Source: CAZJHX01 sp964545715 (GTDB lineage: Bacteria; Myxococcota_A; UBA9042; GCA-2863065). From it: a DNA stretch of 64,000 nt. The notes under the pieces are model-generated. The model was given only the letters and a program-made list of their open reading frames with translations, was not told where the DNA came from and made no database searches. Location of the stretch: contig CAZJHX010000049.1 of NCBI GenBank assembly GCA_964545715.1, positions 1 through 64,000 on the forward strand, written 5' to 3'. Positions 45,708-55,203 of the stretch are shown in pieces (position 1 is the stretch's first letter; every line of letters begins with the position of its first letter). The position numbers and the translations under genes were made by a program.

Positions 45708-48700
45708 CTACAGCTCGCAGATATCGGCGGTGCCGTTGTTGTCGTTGTCGGTGCACTCCGACCCGTCGCCGCCGTAGCTGCCCTCGAAGAAGTCGGTGCA
45801 GTCGTCGGCTGTCGAGTCATCGACGCATTTTCCATCCGGCTTGCAGCAGGCGCCGCTGGGCGCGCCCACGCACGGATCCGGGCTGCAGTCGGTGCCCAAA
45901 GGCTCGGAGATGCCGGCTTTGGAGCTGCAGTCGTCGGGCTGCAGCACCTCGCAGCCGGTTGGCGTGCAGCAGGCCGCGGTCGTCGCTGCGACACAGGTGA
46001 CCGCTGGACTGCCGCAATAGGCCGGATAGTCCGAGAAGGCGCCGTTTTGGGCCACACAGGACTTCTGCGTGTCCTGGATGCAGGAGCCGCTCGGTAGGCA
46101 GCACGCGCCCAGGACGCCGCCGGCGCCGCACGGGATGTCGCAGTCACCGGCCGCCGGGCTCCAGCCGCCGCCCTGGTCGTCGCAATCCGCCTCAGTGATC
46201 AGCTCGCACGTCGCGTTCTGCAGGCAGCATGGCACCTTGGCTGGGCAGGTCTCTTCGCCACACACGGTGCCGCCGCCCTTGTACTCGCCGTTGAAGAACA
46301 GGCACAGCAGGTCGTCGTAGATCTCGCACGTGCCCGCGGTCGTGCAGCACGCGCCCTCATTGAGGTTCACGCCTCCGCATTCGATGCCGTTGCAGGACAC
46401 GAAGTCGCCCTTGTAAGACCCGCCCCCACCCTCGCAGGTAGGCTGGTCGGAGATGGCGCACACGCCCGTTGTGCAGCAAGCGCCCTCCTTCTTCTCCACG
46501 CACTCGAGCGTGTTGCAGTCGCCATCCTTGGTCCACGCGCCGTCCGCCGTCGTGCAGTCGCCTTCGCTCTTGGACTCACAGGTGCCGTCCAACAGGCAGC
46601 AGGCGCCCAACACGTTGGGGTTGCACACTACAGCGTCGCACGTGACCTTATCGCCCTGGAACTTGCCGCCGTCGTTCTCGCAGTTGGCTTTGGGCGCCAT
46701 ATCGCACGTGTCGTTGGCCGCGCAGCACGCGCCGACCTCGCCACACGCGCCCGACACGCAGGTGCTGGCGACGCCGGCATAGGACCCGCCCTGCGCCACG
46801 CACGCGTCGGAGCTGATCTCGTAGCACTGCCCGTTGGCCAGGCAGCACGCGCCCAGCGCGCCACAGATCTCCAGCGAGCACGCCTTGTCGTCGCCCGCGT
46901 AGCTGAGGTCGGCCTTGATGCAGTCCACCTCGGTCTCGGTGGTGCACTCGAAGGTCTCCGTGTTGCAGCATGCGCCCGTCGGATCCGGCGATTCACAGAC
47001 AACGCCGTCCTCGCACTTGGCGGTCGGGTTGTACACGCCGTTCTGCTCCGTGCACCCTTCCTGGACGGTGTCGATGCAGAAGCCGTCCGGCAGACAGCAC
47101 GCCTGCTCGTTGCCACCGCCAATCTCGACGCACTGCGTGGTCGCGCACTCGGAGTTCTCACCCTGGAAGCTGCCACCGGCCGCCTCACAGAGCTCTACCT
47201 TGAGGTCGAGGCAGGTCCCGTCGGCCATGCAGCAGCTGCCGCCCAGCCCGCCACACGCGCTGTCTTCGCATGGAGAGTCGGCGCCCAGCGAGCCGCCGCC
47301 CGCCGCCGCGCAGTCCGGCGGCAGCTTGAGCTCGCACGCGCCGCTCGGCATGCAGCAGGCCACTTCGGTGGTCGCGTCGCCGCAGGTCGCTGTCGAGCAG
47401 AACGTGCCCTCGCCCTCGAAGCTGACGTCGTCGCCCACACACGTGGCCTCGCCGCCTTCAGTGCATCCGTCGGGGCTGCAGCACGCGCCCTCCGTCGGAC
47501 CCGGGCAGGTCACGTCGGCGCACACGACAAACAGGCCTTGCGGTCCGCCGCCGTCTTCCACGCACTTCTCCGGCGACACGAACGTGCACGCACCGGCGTT
47601 GCAGCACCCGCCGCCCAGACCGCTGTCGGTGCAGTCGATGGCATCGCATTTCAGCGCAACGCCCTTGAAGCTGCCGCTGGTGCCGGCGCAGTCTGTCGCG
47701 GTTACAAAGGTGCAGCTGCCGTCTGACGCGCAGCAGGCGCCGTCCTGGTCGACGGCCGCCTTGCACGGCGAGTCGTCACAGGTCGTCCCCACGCCCTGAT
47801 AGACGCCGTCTACATCTTCACAGTCCAGCAGCCCCTTGAAGGTGCACTCATCACTCTCGCAGCAGGCCGCCGCCGGCTTGTCGCCGGTGCAGATCAACGC
47901 GCCCTCGGCGTCCAGGTCCTCGCACGTGGTACCGGAGCCCGAGAAGGTACCGGCCGCGCTCACACATGACGCCTCGGACAGCACCGAGCACGTCTTCTCG
48001 CCCGGCTCGCCGCCGACCTTGTCCATGCAGCAGGCGCCCGGGCCGAAGTCCGCGCAGACCGTGGCGTCGCAGGCCACGCCCTCGCCGATGTAGTTGTTCA
48101 AGTCGCCGACGCACTCCTGCTGCGTCTGCTGGCTGCACGCGCCGTCCGCGTTGTCGCAGCATGCGCCCGGTCCACCCTCACCGCATGGGTTGGAGGCGCA
48201 CAGGGTGTCGGCGTCGAACCACTTGCCGGATTTCGCGGTGCAGTCCTCCTCGTTCAAGGACTCGCAAACGTCTCCCCCAGCGCCCGTACAGCAGGCTGCC
48301 GGCGGCGCGACCACCTCGGGGCACGGGTCTGAGGCGCAGCTGGCGGCCGCCACGAACACCAGCGGGTCGGTACAGAACTCGGCGGAGGGCGTCTCTTCGC
48401 ACCCACCGTCGGTGATGTTGCAGCACGCGCCCGAGCCCACGGCGCCCGCGCACTTGGGCCCGTCCACCTCGCAGGCTGTGCCGGCACCCAGATAGATCTT
48501 GCCGGTCCCCGTGCAGTCAGCCAGGCTGGCGTCCGAGCAGCTGGACGGGCCGTCGCAGCACGCGCCCGGCAGGTCGCTGATCGAGCACGTCACCTCAGAG
48601 CAGCCCTTGCCCGCGTTGAACGCGCCCGGGCAGTTGTCCGTCAGCTGGTGCACGCACACCAGGTTCTGCAGGCAGCACGCGCCCCACTCGCCGTGGTCGG

Positions 48701-51700
48701 CGCAGACGCCCTCCGCGCAGGTGGTGCCGTAGCCGAACATGGAGCCATCCTTGGCGATGCACGCGTCCGCCGAGTCCAGGTCCTCACAGCCGTCCTTGGT
48801 GCAGCAGGCACCTGTCAGACCACCCGGGCAGTCCTCAGCGATCTCAGACGACGAGCAGTCATCGTCGTCGTTGGCCAGGTTCAGCACGACGCCGTCCTTG
48901 GCTTCACAGTCGGGCGCCGTGTCCATGCTGCAGGTGCCGCCACCGGCGTTGCAGCACGGCAGGGTGGGCATGGCGGAGCAGCCTGCCGCCACACAGCCGT
49001 CCGGCGACGCGAGCGCCTGCCCGGCTTTGTCCTCGCAGCCCTGCACTGTCTCTACGGAGCACAGGCTGGTGTCCGGGATGCAGCACACCGTCGGTGCGGC
49101 GCCGGGTCCCGCGCAGGCGACCAGGCTACACAGCGAGCCGACCGAGCCCGGCACGCCGTTCTCCTCGTCTTTGCACGTCTGGCTGCCCGTGTCCGTGCAG
49201 GTGCCGTCGGGTTTGCAGCAGGCCACGATCGGACCACCCTGGCAGAGGTTCTCGATGCACGTGGGCTCGTCGTACGGGATACCCCCGGCGTCGTTGCAGT
49301 CGGTCACGAACTTGACCGTGCAGACGTCGTCCTGGCAGCACGCGCCCTTGACCTCGGGCGCGTCGCAGGGGTTCGGGTCGCAGGTGCCGTCGGGATCACC
49401 GAACAGCGTGTCCGGCTTGTTCTGACACCCGGACTGGGTGTTGACCTCGCATACCCCGAGGCCGTCCGCTCCGGCGTTGACCTTGTCGCAGCACGGCCCG
49501 ACCGGGTCGCCCGCGCACAGGTTCTCCAGGCACGTCAGGTCTTCGATGAAGCTGCCGTTCTGGTCCAGGCACTTGTTGGGCGTCGCCTCCAGGCAGATCC
49601 CGCCCGGCGTGCAGCACGCGCCCTTGATAATGGCCAGACCACAATCCTCGCCGACACCCTCGTCCGCACAGATGTCGCCACCACCTTGGAACAGGCCGCC
49701 GTTCTCGACGCAGTCCACGGGAGGCAGGTCCAGGCAGGTCGCCTCGCCCTCGTTGTCCGGATCCTCCAGACAGCACGCCGCGGGCTCGCCGCACGGGGTC
49801 TCGTCACAGAGGTGATCGATGGTGCCGAATGCGCCGCCCAGGGCCGTACAGCCCTCTTCCGTCGTGTCCGAGCAGCCGCCCGCGACGAGACAGCACGCGC
49901 CCAGGTTCTCTTCGCATTCGACGTCGCCGCAAGCCTCACCGATGCCCTTGAAGCCGCCGTCCAGCTCCTCGCAGTCCGCCTGCGTTAGCTGGGTGCAGGT
50001 CTCCGCCACGCAGCACGCGCCGGTGGGTACGCATGGGTTGGGCTCGCACGACGCGCTTGCGTCTTCGCCCAGGAAAGCGCCGCCCTGCTCCTGGCAGTCG
50101 ACACCTTTCAGGATGGAGCACGTGGTTCCGAAGCAGCAGTTGCCCTCGCCCTCGGGCGCCTCGCACGCCTTGATGTTGGCGCAGGGCTCGCCGGGCTCGA
50201 CGAAGCCGCCGTTGGCGAAGCACTCGGCCGGCTCGGTATTCTCGGTGCACAGGAAGCCCGGCATGCAGCAGCCGCCCGGCTCCAGATCCTCGCACACGAG
50301 CTTGCCTTCGGCGTCCAGGCACGGGATCCCCTCACCCAGGAACGCGCCACCGACGACCTCGCAGCCGTCATGCGAGTGCAGCTCGCACGCGCCGCCCGCG
50401 GTACAGCACGCGCCGGCGTCGGGGGCGATGCAGATCACGTCCACGCACGCCTCGCCTTCGTGCACGATGCCCTCTTTCGCAGTGCAGTCCAGCTCGGTCG
50501 TATTGCCGCACTCCAGGTTGGGCAGGCAGCACGCGTGCTTGGGCGGGCTGCACAGCTTGTCGACGCACGTGGAGCCCGGCGCGCCGGCCACGCCGCCCTT
50601 CTCGGCGCACGCGACGAAGGTCTCCTCGGTGCACAGCCCCGCCGCGTCGCAGCACGCGCTCTTCTGGGTGCCGCACGTAATGCCCGAGCAGGTGACCACA
50701 TCCTCAAGTGGGGTGCCGCCGCCGCCGACGCAGGTGACCTGTTTGGTCTTGGAGCAGGTGCCGTCCGGGTAGCAGCACGCGGAGTCCGCCACGGGACAGA
50801 TCGTGCCGTCGCAGCTGGTGGCCGCGCCCATGAACTGACCGGCCAGCTCGCCCAGGCAGGTCGTCTTGTTGGCCGTCTGGCAGCCGCCCGATCCGGCGCA
50901 GCATGCACCCGACGCCTCGGCGCATTGCACGGCCTCGCACGCAAAGCTCTTGGTCCACACGCCCTGCACGCCCTCGCACGCCGCCTCGGTCTTGTCCTCG
51001 CACTCGCCCGACTTCAGGCAGCACGACCACTGCGGGCCCTGATCGATGCACGTCACCTCGGGGTCGTTGCAGGTGGTGCCGCCGCCGAACCACTGGTTGC
51101 CGTCGGTCGCCAGGCAGTCAGCCTCCTTCTGGCCCGTGCACTTGCCCGAGATCTCGCAGCACGCACCGTCCGGGGCGTTGCAGTCGGTCGCGTCGCACGC
51201 GACGTCCGCCCCGCTCCACACGCCGCCGGCACCCGTACAGGCCGTCTCCGACAGCTCTTTGCACGCGCCGCCCTCGCAGCACGCGCCGGTGACCAGGGCG
51301 CACGGGTTCTCATCGCACGTGGTCTCGCCGTTGGCCGACGGTGCACCCGAGTTGGCGCAATCGGTCTCGCTCAGCTCGGCGCACAGGCCGGACTCCAGGC
51401 AGCACGCCACGGTCTCGCCGCCGCAGCTGCCCGGCTCGCAGATCGTTTCGTCGCCCTGATATTTGGCGCCTTCAAAGGCCTCGCAGTCGGTGTTTGGGTT
51501 TTCCACCAGGGTGCAGCCGCCCTTGTCGGTCCAGCAGCAGGCGCCCGATTTCTTCACGCAGGTGTCCAGCTGATCGCACAGCGATCCCGGCCCAAGCCAG
51601 CTGCCGCCCCCCGCAAGGCACGCGCTGTGTGAGCCCACGGAGCAGGCGCCGTCCACGCCGCAGCACGCGCCGTCGAACGTCGCGCCGCAGGTGTCCTCAG

Positions 51701-52142
51701 TGCACGCAAACCCGGCCCCCAGGAACTGACCGCCGTTTGCAGCACAGCTGACCACGCTGCGCTCTTCGCAGGTGTTGAAGCCGGCGCCCTCGCAGCACGG
51801 GCCGGCCGCGCACTCGACGTCGGCACATGTCGATCCCGGATCGTGGAAGGAGCCGCCCGCGGCCTTGCACTCCTCGGCTCGCAGCACCTGGCAGGTGGTG
51901 CTCAGGCAGCACGCGCCCGGCTCGTCTTGCTCGACGTCACCGGTGTCGCCCGTGTCACCGTCATCGCCGGCCGTGGTGACCTCGACATCGCTGCCGTCCG
52001 TGCTGGACGTGTCCCCGTCATCCGTGCCGCCGGTCGTCTCGTCAGTGACCTGCGTGACGTCCCCACCACTCGGATCATCATCAGAACACGACACAAACAT
52101 AAACAGAGCGATCGCAAGTGCGACAACGCCGTTAAACTTCAT
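45708..52142 (-). CDS. Giant cysteine-rich repeat lipoprotein, 2144 aa
   Basis: The lipobox is MFVSC near residue 19, then a Thr/Asp/Gly stalk to about residue 75. The rest is a nearly continuous array of about 48 units of 40-45 residues. Each begins with a Cys-Cys pair (typically G-A-C-C), then G-x-C about six residues on, then a single Cys mid-unit, G-x-F/Y/W-x-G, and Cys-x3-6-Cys at the end. Every unit thus has about six cysteines, likely three disulfides. The C-terminus has an Asp/Asn calcium-type segment (DNDNNGTADIC). The units diverge in sequence, so the array is old or under diversifying change. It would form a long extracellular rod; ligand and role unknown. Confidence 0.88.
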   Translation of the reverse strand: MKFNGVVALAIALFMFVSCSDDDPSGGDVTQVTDETTGGTDDGDTSSTDGSDVEVTTAGDDGDTGDTGDVEQDEPGACCLSTTCQVLRAEECKAAGGSFHDPGSTCADVECAAGPCCEGAGFNTCEERSVVSCAANGGQFLGAGFACTEDTCGATFDGACCGVDGACSVGSHSACLAGGGSWLGPGSLCDQLDTCVKKSGACCWTDKGGCTLVENPNTDCEAFEGAKYQGDETICEPGSCGGETVACCLESGLCAELSETDCANSGAPSANGETTCDENPCALVTGACCEGGACKELSETACTGAGGVWSGADVACDATDCNAPDGACCEISGKCTGQKEADCLATDGNQWFGGGTTCNDPEVTCIDQGPQWSCCLKSGECEDKTEAACEGVQGVWTKSFACEAVQCAEASGACCAGSGGCQTANKTTCLGELAGQFMGAATSCDGTICPVADSACCYPDGTCSKTKQVTCVGGGGTPLEDVVTCSGITCGTQKSACCDAAGLCTEETFVACAEKGGVAGAPGSTCVDKLCSPPKHACCLPNLECGNTTELDCTAKEGIVHEGEACVDVICIAPDAGACCTAGGACELHSHDGCEVVGGAFLGEGIPCLDAEGKLVCEDLEPGGCCMPGFLCTENTEPAECFANGGFVEPGEPCANIKACEAPEGEGNCCFGTTCSILKGVDCQEQGGAFLGEDASASCEPNPCVPTGACCVAETCTQLTQADCEELDGGFKGIGEACGDVECEENLGACCLVAGGCSDTTEEGCTALGGAFGTIDHLCDETPCGEPAACCLEDPDNEGEATCLDLPPVDCVENGGLFQGGGDICADEGVGEDCGLAIIKGACCTPGGICLEATPNKCLDQNGSFIEDLTCLENLCAGDPVGPCCDKVNAGADGLGVCEVNTQSGCQNKPDTLFGDPDGTCDPNPCDAPEVKGACCQDDVCTVKFVTDCNDAGGIPYDEPTCIENLCQGGPIVACCKPDGTCTDTGSQTCKDEENGVPGSVGSLCSLVACAGPGAAPTVCCIPDTSLCSVETVQGCEDKAGQALASPDGCVAAGCSAMPTLPCCNAGGGTCSMDTAPDCEAKDGVVLNLANDDDDCSSSEIAEDCPGGLTGACCTKDGCEDLDSADACIAKDGSMFGYGTTCAEGVCADHGEWGACCLQNLVCVHQLTDNCPGAFNAGKGCSEVTCSISDLPGACCDGPSSCSDASLADCTGTGKIYLGAGTACEVDGPKCAGAVGSGACCNITDGGCEETPSAEFCTDPLVFVAAASCASDPCPEVVAPPAACCTGAGGDVCESLNEEDCTAKSGKWFDADTLCASNPCGEGGPGACCDNADGACSQQTQQECVGDLNNYIGEGVACDATVCADFGPGACCMDKVGGEPGEKTCSVLSEASCVSAAGTFSGSGTTCEDLDAEGALICTGDKPAAACCESDECTFKGLLDCEDVDGVYQGVGTTCDDSPCKAAVDQDGACCASDGSCTFVTATDCAGTSGSFKGVALKCDAIDCTDSGLGGGCCNAGACTFVSPEKCVEDGGGPQGLFVVCADVTCPGPTEGACCSPDGCTEGGEATCVGDDVSFEGEGTFCSTATCGDATTEVACCMPSGACELKLPPDCAAAGGGSLGADSPCEDSACGGLGGSCCMADGTCLDLKVELCEAAGGSFQGENSECATTQCVEIGGGNEQACCLPDGFCIDTVQEGCTEQNGVYNPTAKCEDGVVCESPDPTGACCNTETFECTTETEVDCIKADLSYAGDDKACSLEICGALGACCLANGQCYEISSDACVAQGGSYAGVASTCVSGACGEVGACCAANDTCDMAPKANCENDGGKFQGDKVTCDAVVCNPNVLGACCLLDGTCESKSEGDCTTADGAWTKDGDCNTLECVEKKEGACCTTGVCAISDQPTCEGGGGSYKGDFVSCNGIECGGVNLNEGACCTTAGTCEIYDDLLCLFFNGEYKGGGTVCGEETCPAKVPCCLQNATCELITEADCDDQGGGWSPAAGDCDIPCGAGGVLGACCLPSGSCIQDTQKSCVAQNGAFSDYPAYCGSPAVTCVAATTAACCTPTGCEVLQPDDCSSKAGISEPLGTDCSPDPCVGAPSGACCKPDGKCVDDSTADDCTDFFEGSYGGDGSECTDNDNNGTADICEL

Positions 52143-52205
52143 GATTTTTCCCCAACCGAAGACGTAGATCTTCTTCCCTGCGACCCGCCTGACAGCGTAC
52201 TGAAA

Positions 52206-52991
52206 TTAGCGTTCGACTTCCACCGACACCAAAGACCACTCATTGGTCCCGTGGTTTGCGAGGTTCCACCAGATCTTTGTCCCGGCGGGCCACTCTTTTT
52301 CAGAGGTCCACTCGCCGTTGAACCACCCCGTGCTGGCCACGGGCACCTCCATCTCGTCCTGCCACACCAACTCGGGCGGGTCGCCCAGGTGCAGCGACAA
52401 GACGTGCGGTCCATCGTTTTTGTCGATGGGAAAGTGGAAGAACTCGGTCCGCATCGGCGCCCCGGCCGGGATCGAGTATTTGATGCCCTGAACGGCCGTA
52501 TGCCAGGCACATTCCGTCGTGTACACCGAGTAGATCTTATCGTCGATGCCGTCTTCAACAAGGATGTCGGAGTCGCCGCAGCCGACGATCCCCGAGCTGT
52601 CCTTTACGAACGGGTCGTCCTGAAGATCGACACCGACCCAATCGTTGGCGTCGACCAGCCAGGTCCATCCTGCCGGGCCCGTGTCCTCGCCGGTGTCTTC
52701 GGTGCCGGTGTCTTCGGTGCCGGTGTCTTCGGTGCCTGTGTCGTCAGTGCCGGTGTCATCGCCCCCGTCGAGTCGCTGGCAGCGCCCGTCCAGGCAGCCC
52801 CAGCCGTTGGTCGTTGGGCACTCTTTGGACGGCGTGATCTCCCCGGTGGGCTGGCACACGTACACGCTGTCGGCCACGCACAGCGTTGTATATGGCGTGC
52901 ACGGCAGCTCGGCCTGCTGCGGGACCGTCTCGTCGTCGCCGCAGCTGACCAGGGTCGCGACCAGAATCGCCAGGGTTATTCGGACGGACAT
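52206..52991 (-). CDS. Lipoprotein with TEDTG-repeat linker
   Basis: 261 residues. Lipobox TLVSC near residue 17, then a short cysteine-containing module (residues 25-75, CTPYTTLCVADSVYVC). A linker of repeated TEDTG/DDTG units (residues 80-105) leads to a C-terminal beta-rich domain with aromatic residues (SLHLGDPPELVW, NGEWTSEKEWPAG). The ATG at 52991 is inside the 3' end of the upstream collagen-like gene (16-base overlap). The family is not recognised, but the layout is stalk plus ligand-binding-like head. Confidence 0.75.
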   Translation of the reverse strand: MSVRITLAILVATLVSCGDDETVPQQAELPCTPYTTLCVADSVYVCQPTGEITPSKECPTTNGWGCLDGRCQRLDGGDDTGTDDTGTEDTGTEDTGTEDTGEDTGPAGWTWLVDANDWVGVDLQDDPFVKDSSGIVGCGDSDILVEDGIDDKIYSVYTTECAWHTAVQGIKYSIPAGAPMRTEFFHFPIDKNDGPHVLSLHLGDPPELVWQDEMEVPVASTGWFNGEWTSEKEWPAGTKIWWNLANHGTNEWSLVSVEVER

Positions 52992-53836
52992 GTGACCTCC
53001 AACTCTCCGCCTTCGGGCGTCTCGCAGGTGCAGTCGTTGTTGAGCTGCAGTGTCGCGTAATCCATGCACAGCTCCTGAAGGTATGCATCGGCCAGACATT
53101 TCGGCAGCGCCGGGGACTGCTTCAATTCACACAGCGTCACGGCCTCCTCCAAAGCACCGAAGTCGACGTTGGCCAGCGCCTCGTTGTCGGCGATGAGGAT
53201 GCTGCCGCCCACGGACTGCAGCGCCGGCAGCAGCAGGTCGGTCACGGTGGCGCTGCTGACGATCAGGTCGCCGCCGACCGACATGAGCGTGGGAAAGTCC
53301 ACGACGTCCAATCCGTGCGCGACGGTCAGGTTGCCGGTGATCTCCAGGTAGCCGTCGATCTGCTGCAGGTCCAACGCGTTCTCGATGGTCACGCTGCCCT
53401 TCAGCGTGGTGGTCCCGCCGGTGCCGGGATCCAGCGGCACCACAAACGGGTCATGGCCCGGGCACTCGATCGTGGCTGAGTTGTTGTCGTTGATGGTCAC
53501 CGTGCAGCCTTCGGCGTCCTTGCCGTCCCGCACGGTGGCGCTGGTGCCGTCCGCACAGTCCAGCTGCTTGGAGCCGTCGTCCAGGTCCGTGATGATGCAG
53601 CCCTCGCCGTCGATGCCGTCCTCGCCGTCCTCGCCGTCGTGGATCGTCACGCTGGTGCCGTCGGTGCACGTCACCGTCTTGAGTCCGTCTTTGATCTCGC
53701 TGGTGCAGGCGCCGCCGTCCTCGCCCTTGTCGCCTTTTGCCCCCGCGGCGCCGGCGGGACCCGGGGCGCCGTCTTCTGGAGCGCACGCCATGAGAAACAC
53801 GGTAATCACACATACGCATCGCGTGAACACAGACAC
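52976..53836 (-). CDS. Lipoprotein with collagen-like segment and repeat head
   Basis: About 286 residues. The GTG start at 53836 is chosen because GGAGG lies eight bases upstream; a GTG three codons earlier overlaps that site. The lipobox is VFLMAC. It is followed by a short collagen-like Gly-x-y stretch (GAPGPAGAAGAKGDKGEDGG), then repeated cysteine-containing DGT/DGS motifs (residues 45-110). A leucine-rich-repeat-like C-terminal part (residues 150-250, LTVAHGLDVVDFPTL, LPALQSVGGSILIADNEAL) resembles receptor L domains. First gene of the leftward surface-protein operon. Confidence 0.8.
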   Translation of the reverse strand: MSVFTRCVCVITVFLMACAPEDGAPGPAGAAGAKGDKGEDGGACTSEIKDGLKTVTCTDGTSVTIHDGEDGEDGIDGEGCIITDLDDGSKQLDCADGTSATVRDGKDAEGCTVTINDNNSATIECPGHDPFVVPLDPGTGGTTTLKGSVTIENALDLQQIDGYLEITGNLTVAHGLDVVDFPTLMSVGGDLIVSSATVTDLLLPALQSVGGSILIADNEALANVDFGALEEAVTLCELKQSPALPKCLADAYLQELCMDYATLQLNNDCTCETPEGGELEVTCPSE

Positions 53837-53948
53837 TTTGAGCACCTCCCGTCCATTTCGCCTGCCGGGCAGTATAGACCCGGTTGCGTAGGAAGTCTGG
53901 TAGGTTACCCCCCGGCACCCTCAGACCAACGCCACAGGAGCACTCGCC

Positions 53949-54533
53949 GTGAAAGCGACCACAGCCGTTCGACGCCACTTCGGCATCTTCTTGCAGGGGC
54001 TGGTTGTCGTCGTTCCGGTGATATTGACCGCCTGGGTTGTTTTTGCTTCGGTTCAGTGGCTGGACGCGCTGATGCGCTATTTTCTGGGCGATTACCTGCC
54101 CGCGTTCCCCGCGATGGGCGCCATCTTTGCCGCGGCGTGCATCTGGGTGGTCGGTATGCTGATGCGTCTGTACCTGTTCGCCAGCGTGGTCGCCTTTGCT
54201 GAGGACATCCTCTCGCGGGTGCCGCTGGTCAAGACCCTGTATGGCTCGGTCCGCGACCTGCTGGACTTCTTTCACAAGGGCGCGGGCGGTCATCCCACCG
54301 GCGAGGCGGTGCACGTCGATCTCGGCGGCGACGCCCACATGGTCGGCATCACGACCACAGCCCCGACCGACGGCGGTCACGTGGGCGTCTACCTGCCGCT
54401 CAGCTACATGATCGGCGGGTTTCTGGTCTACATGCCCAAAAACCGTGTCAGCACGGCCGAGATGGACGTCGAAGAGGCCTTAAAGCTCGTTTTGACAGGC
54501 GGTATGGGAACGGATACCAAACCCGACGAGTAG
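53949..54533 (+). CDS. DUF502 inner-membrane protein
   Basis: 194 residues with two N-terminal membrane segments (about residues 15-35 and 55-80) and a soluble C-terminal domain, matching the DUF502 family (LSRVPLVKTLYGSVRDLLDFF). Function unknown. A GTG start is preceded by AGGAG. The next gene, DUF47, starts 10 bp after its stop, so they are probably one transcript. Confidence 0.86.
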   Translation: MKATTAVRRHFGIFLQGLVVVVPVILTAWVVFASVQWLDALMRYFLGDYLPAFPAMGAIFAAACIWVVGMLMRLYLFASVVAFAEDILSRVPLVKTLYGSVRDLLDFFHKGAGGHPTGEAVHVDLGGDAHMVGITTTAPTDGGHVGVYLPLSYMIGGFLVYMPKNRVSTAEMDVEEALKLVLTGGMGTDTKPDE

Positions 54534-54543
54534 GAAAGACCGT

Positions 54544-55188
54544 ATGAGCTTCTGGAAGAAACAAGACAACGTTGAGGAGATGCTGGAGCGGTATTTCGAC
54601 CGCTGCGACCAGTGCTTCGATCGGTTCGAGAAGGCGATGACCATCTTCTTTGCTCAGGGCTTGTCCGACGACTTTGAAGAGGGGGTCGAGGAGACGCATC
54701 GCTCCGAGTCCAAGGCCGATGATCAGCGCCGCGAGATCGAGTACCTGCTGTACGGCAAGGCGCTGCTGCCGGAGTCGCGCGGCGACCTGCTCGGCCTGCT
54801 GGAGACCTACGACAAGCTGCCCAACATCGCCGAGACCGTGGCGTTTGCGCTCAGCTGCCAGCGGGTGGCGATCCCCGACGAACTCAAGGCCAAGTTCGAG
54901 CATCTGTTCAAAGTGAACATGGAGGGCTTCCGGCTGGCGCGAAAGACCGTCACCACGCTGATGGCCAATCCCAAGGCGACGCTGAGCCTGACCAAGGAGG
55001 TCGAGCTGAAAGAGAGCGAGTCGGACCGGCTGGAGCGCGACCTGCTGCGCGACATCTTCCGTCGCGAGATGGACATGGGCCTCAAGCTGCTGCTCAAGGA
55101 CGTGGTCCTGCTGTTTGGCGAGATATCGGACCGCTGCGAAGAGGTCGCCGACCGCTCAGCGATCACCGCCATCAAGCGGCAGCTGTAG
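54544..55188 (+). CDS. DUF47 (PhoU-like) phosphate-transport accessory protein
   Basis: 214 residues, all helical and cytoplasmic, of the DUF47/TIGR00153 PhoU-related family. HRSESKADDQRREIEYLLYG carries the acidic metal-binding helix, and EKAMTIFFAQG and LRDIFRREMDMGLKLLLKD are typical. It is nearly always next to a PiT transporter and thought to modulate it, as here. Confidence 0.9.
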   Translation: MSFWKKQDNVEEMLERYFDRCDQCFDRFEKAMTIFFAQGLSDDFEEGVEETHRSESKADDQRREIEYLLYGKALLPESRGDLLGLLETYDKLPNIAETVAFALSCQRVAIPDELKAKFEHLFKVNMEGFRLARKTVTTLMANPKATLSLTKEVELKESESDRLERDLLRDIFRREMDMGLKLLLKDVVLLFGEISDRCEEVADRSAITAIKRQL

Positions 55189-55203
55189 GGGCCGCACCGG
55201 GTT

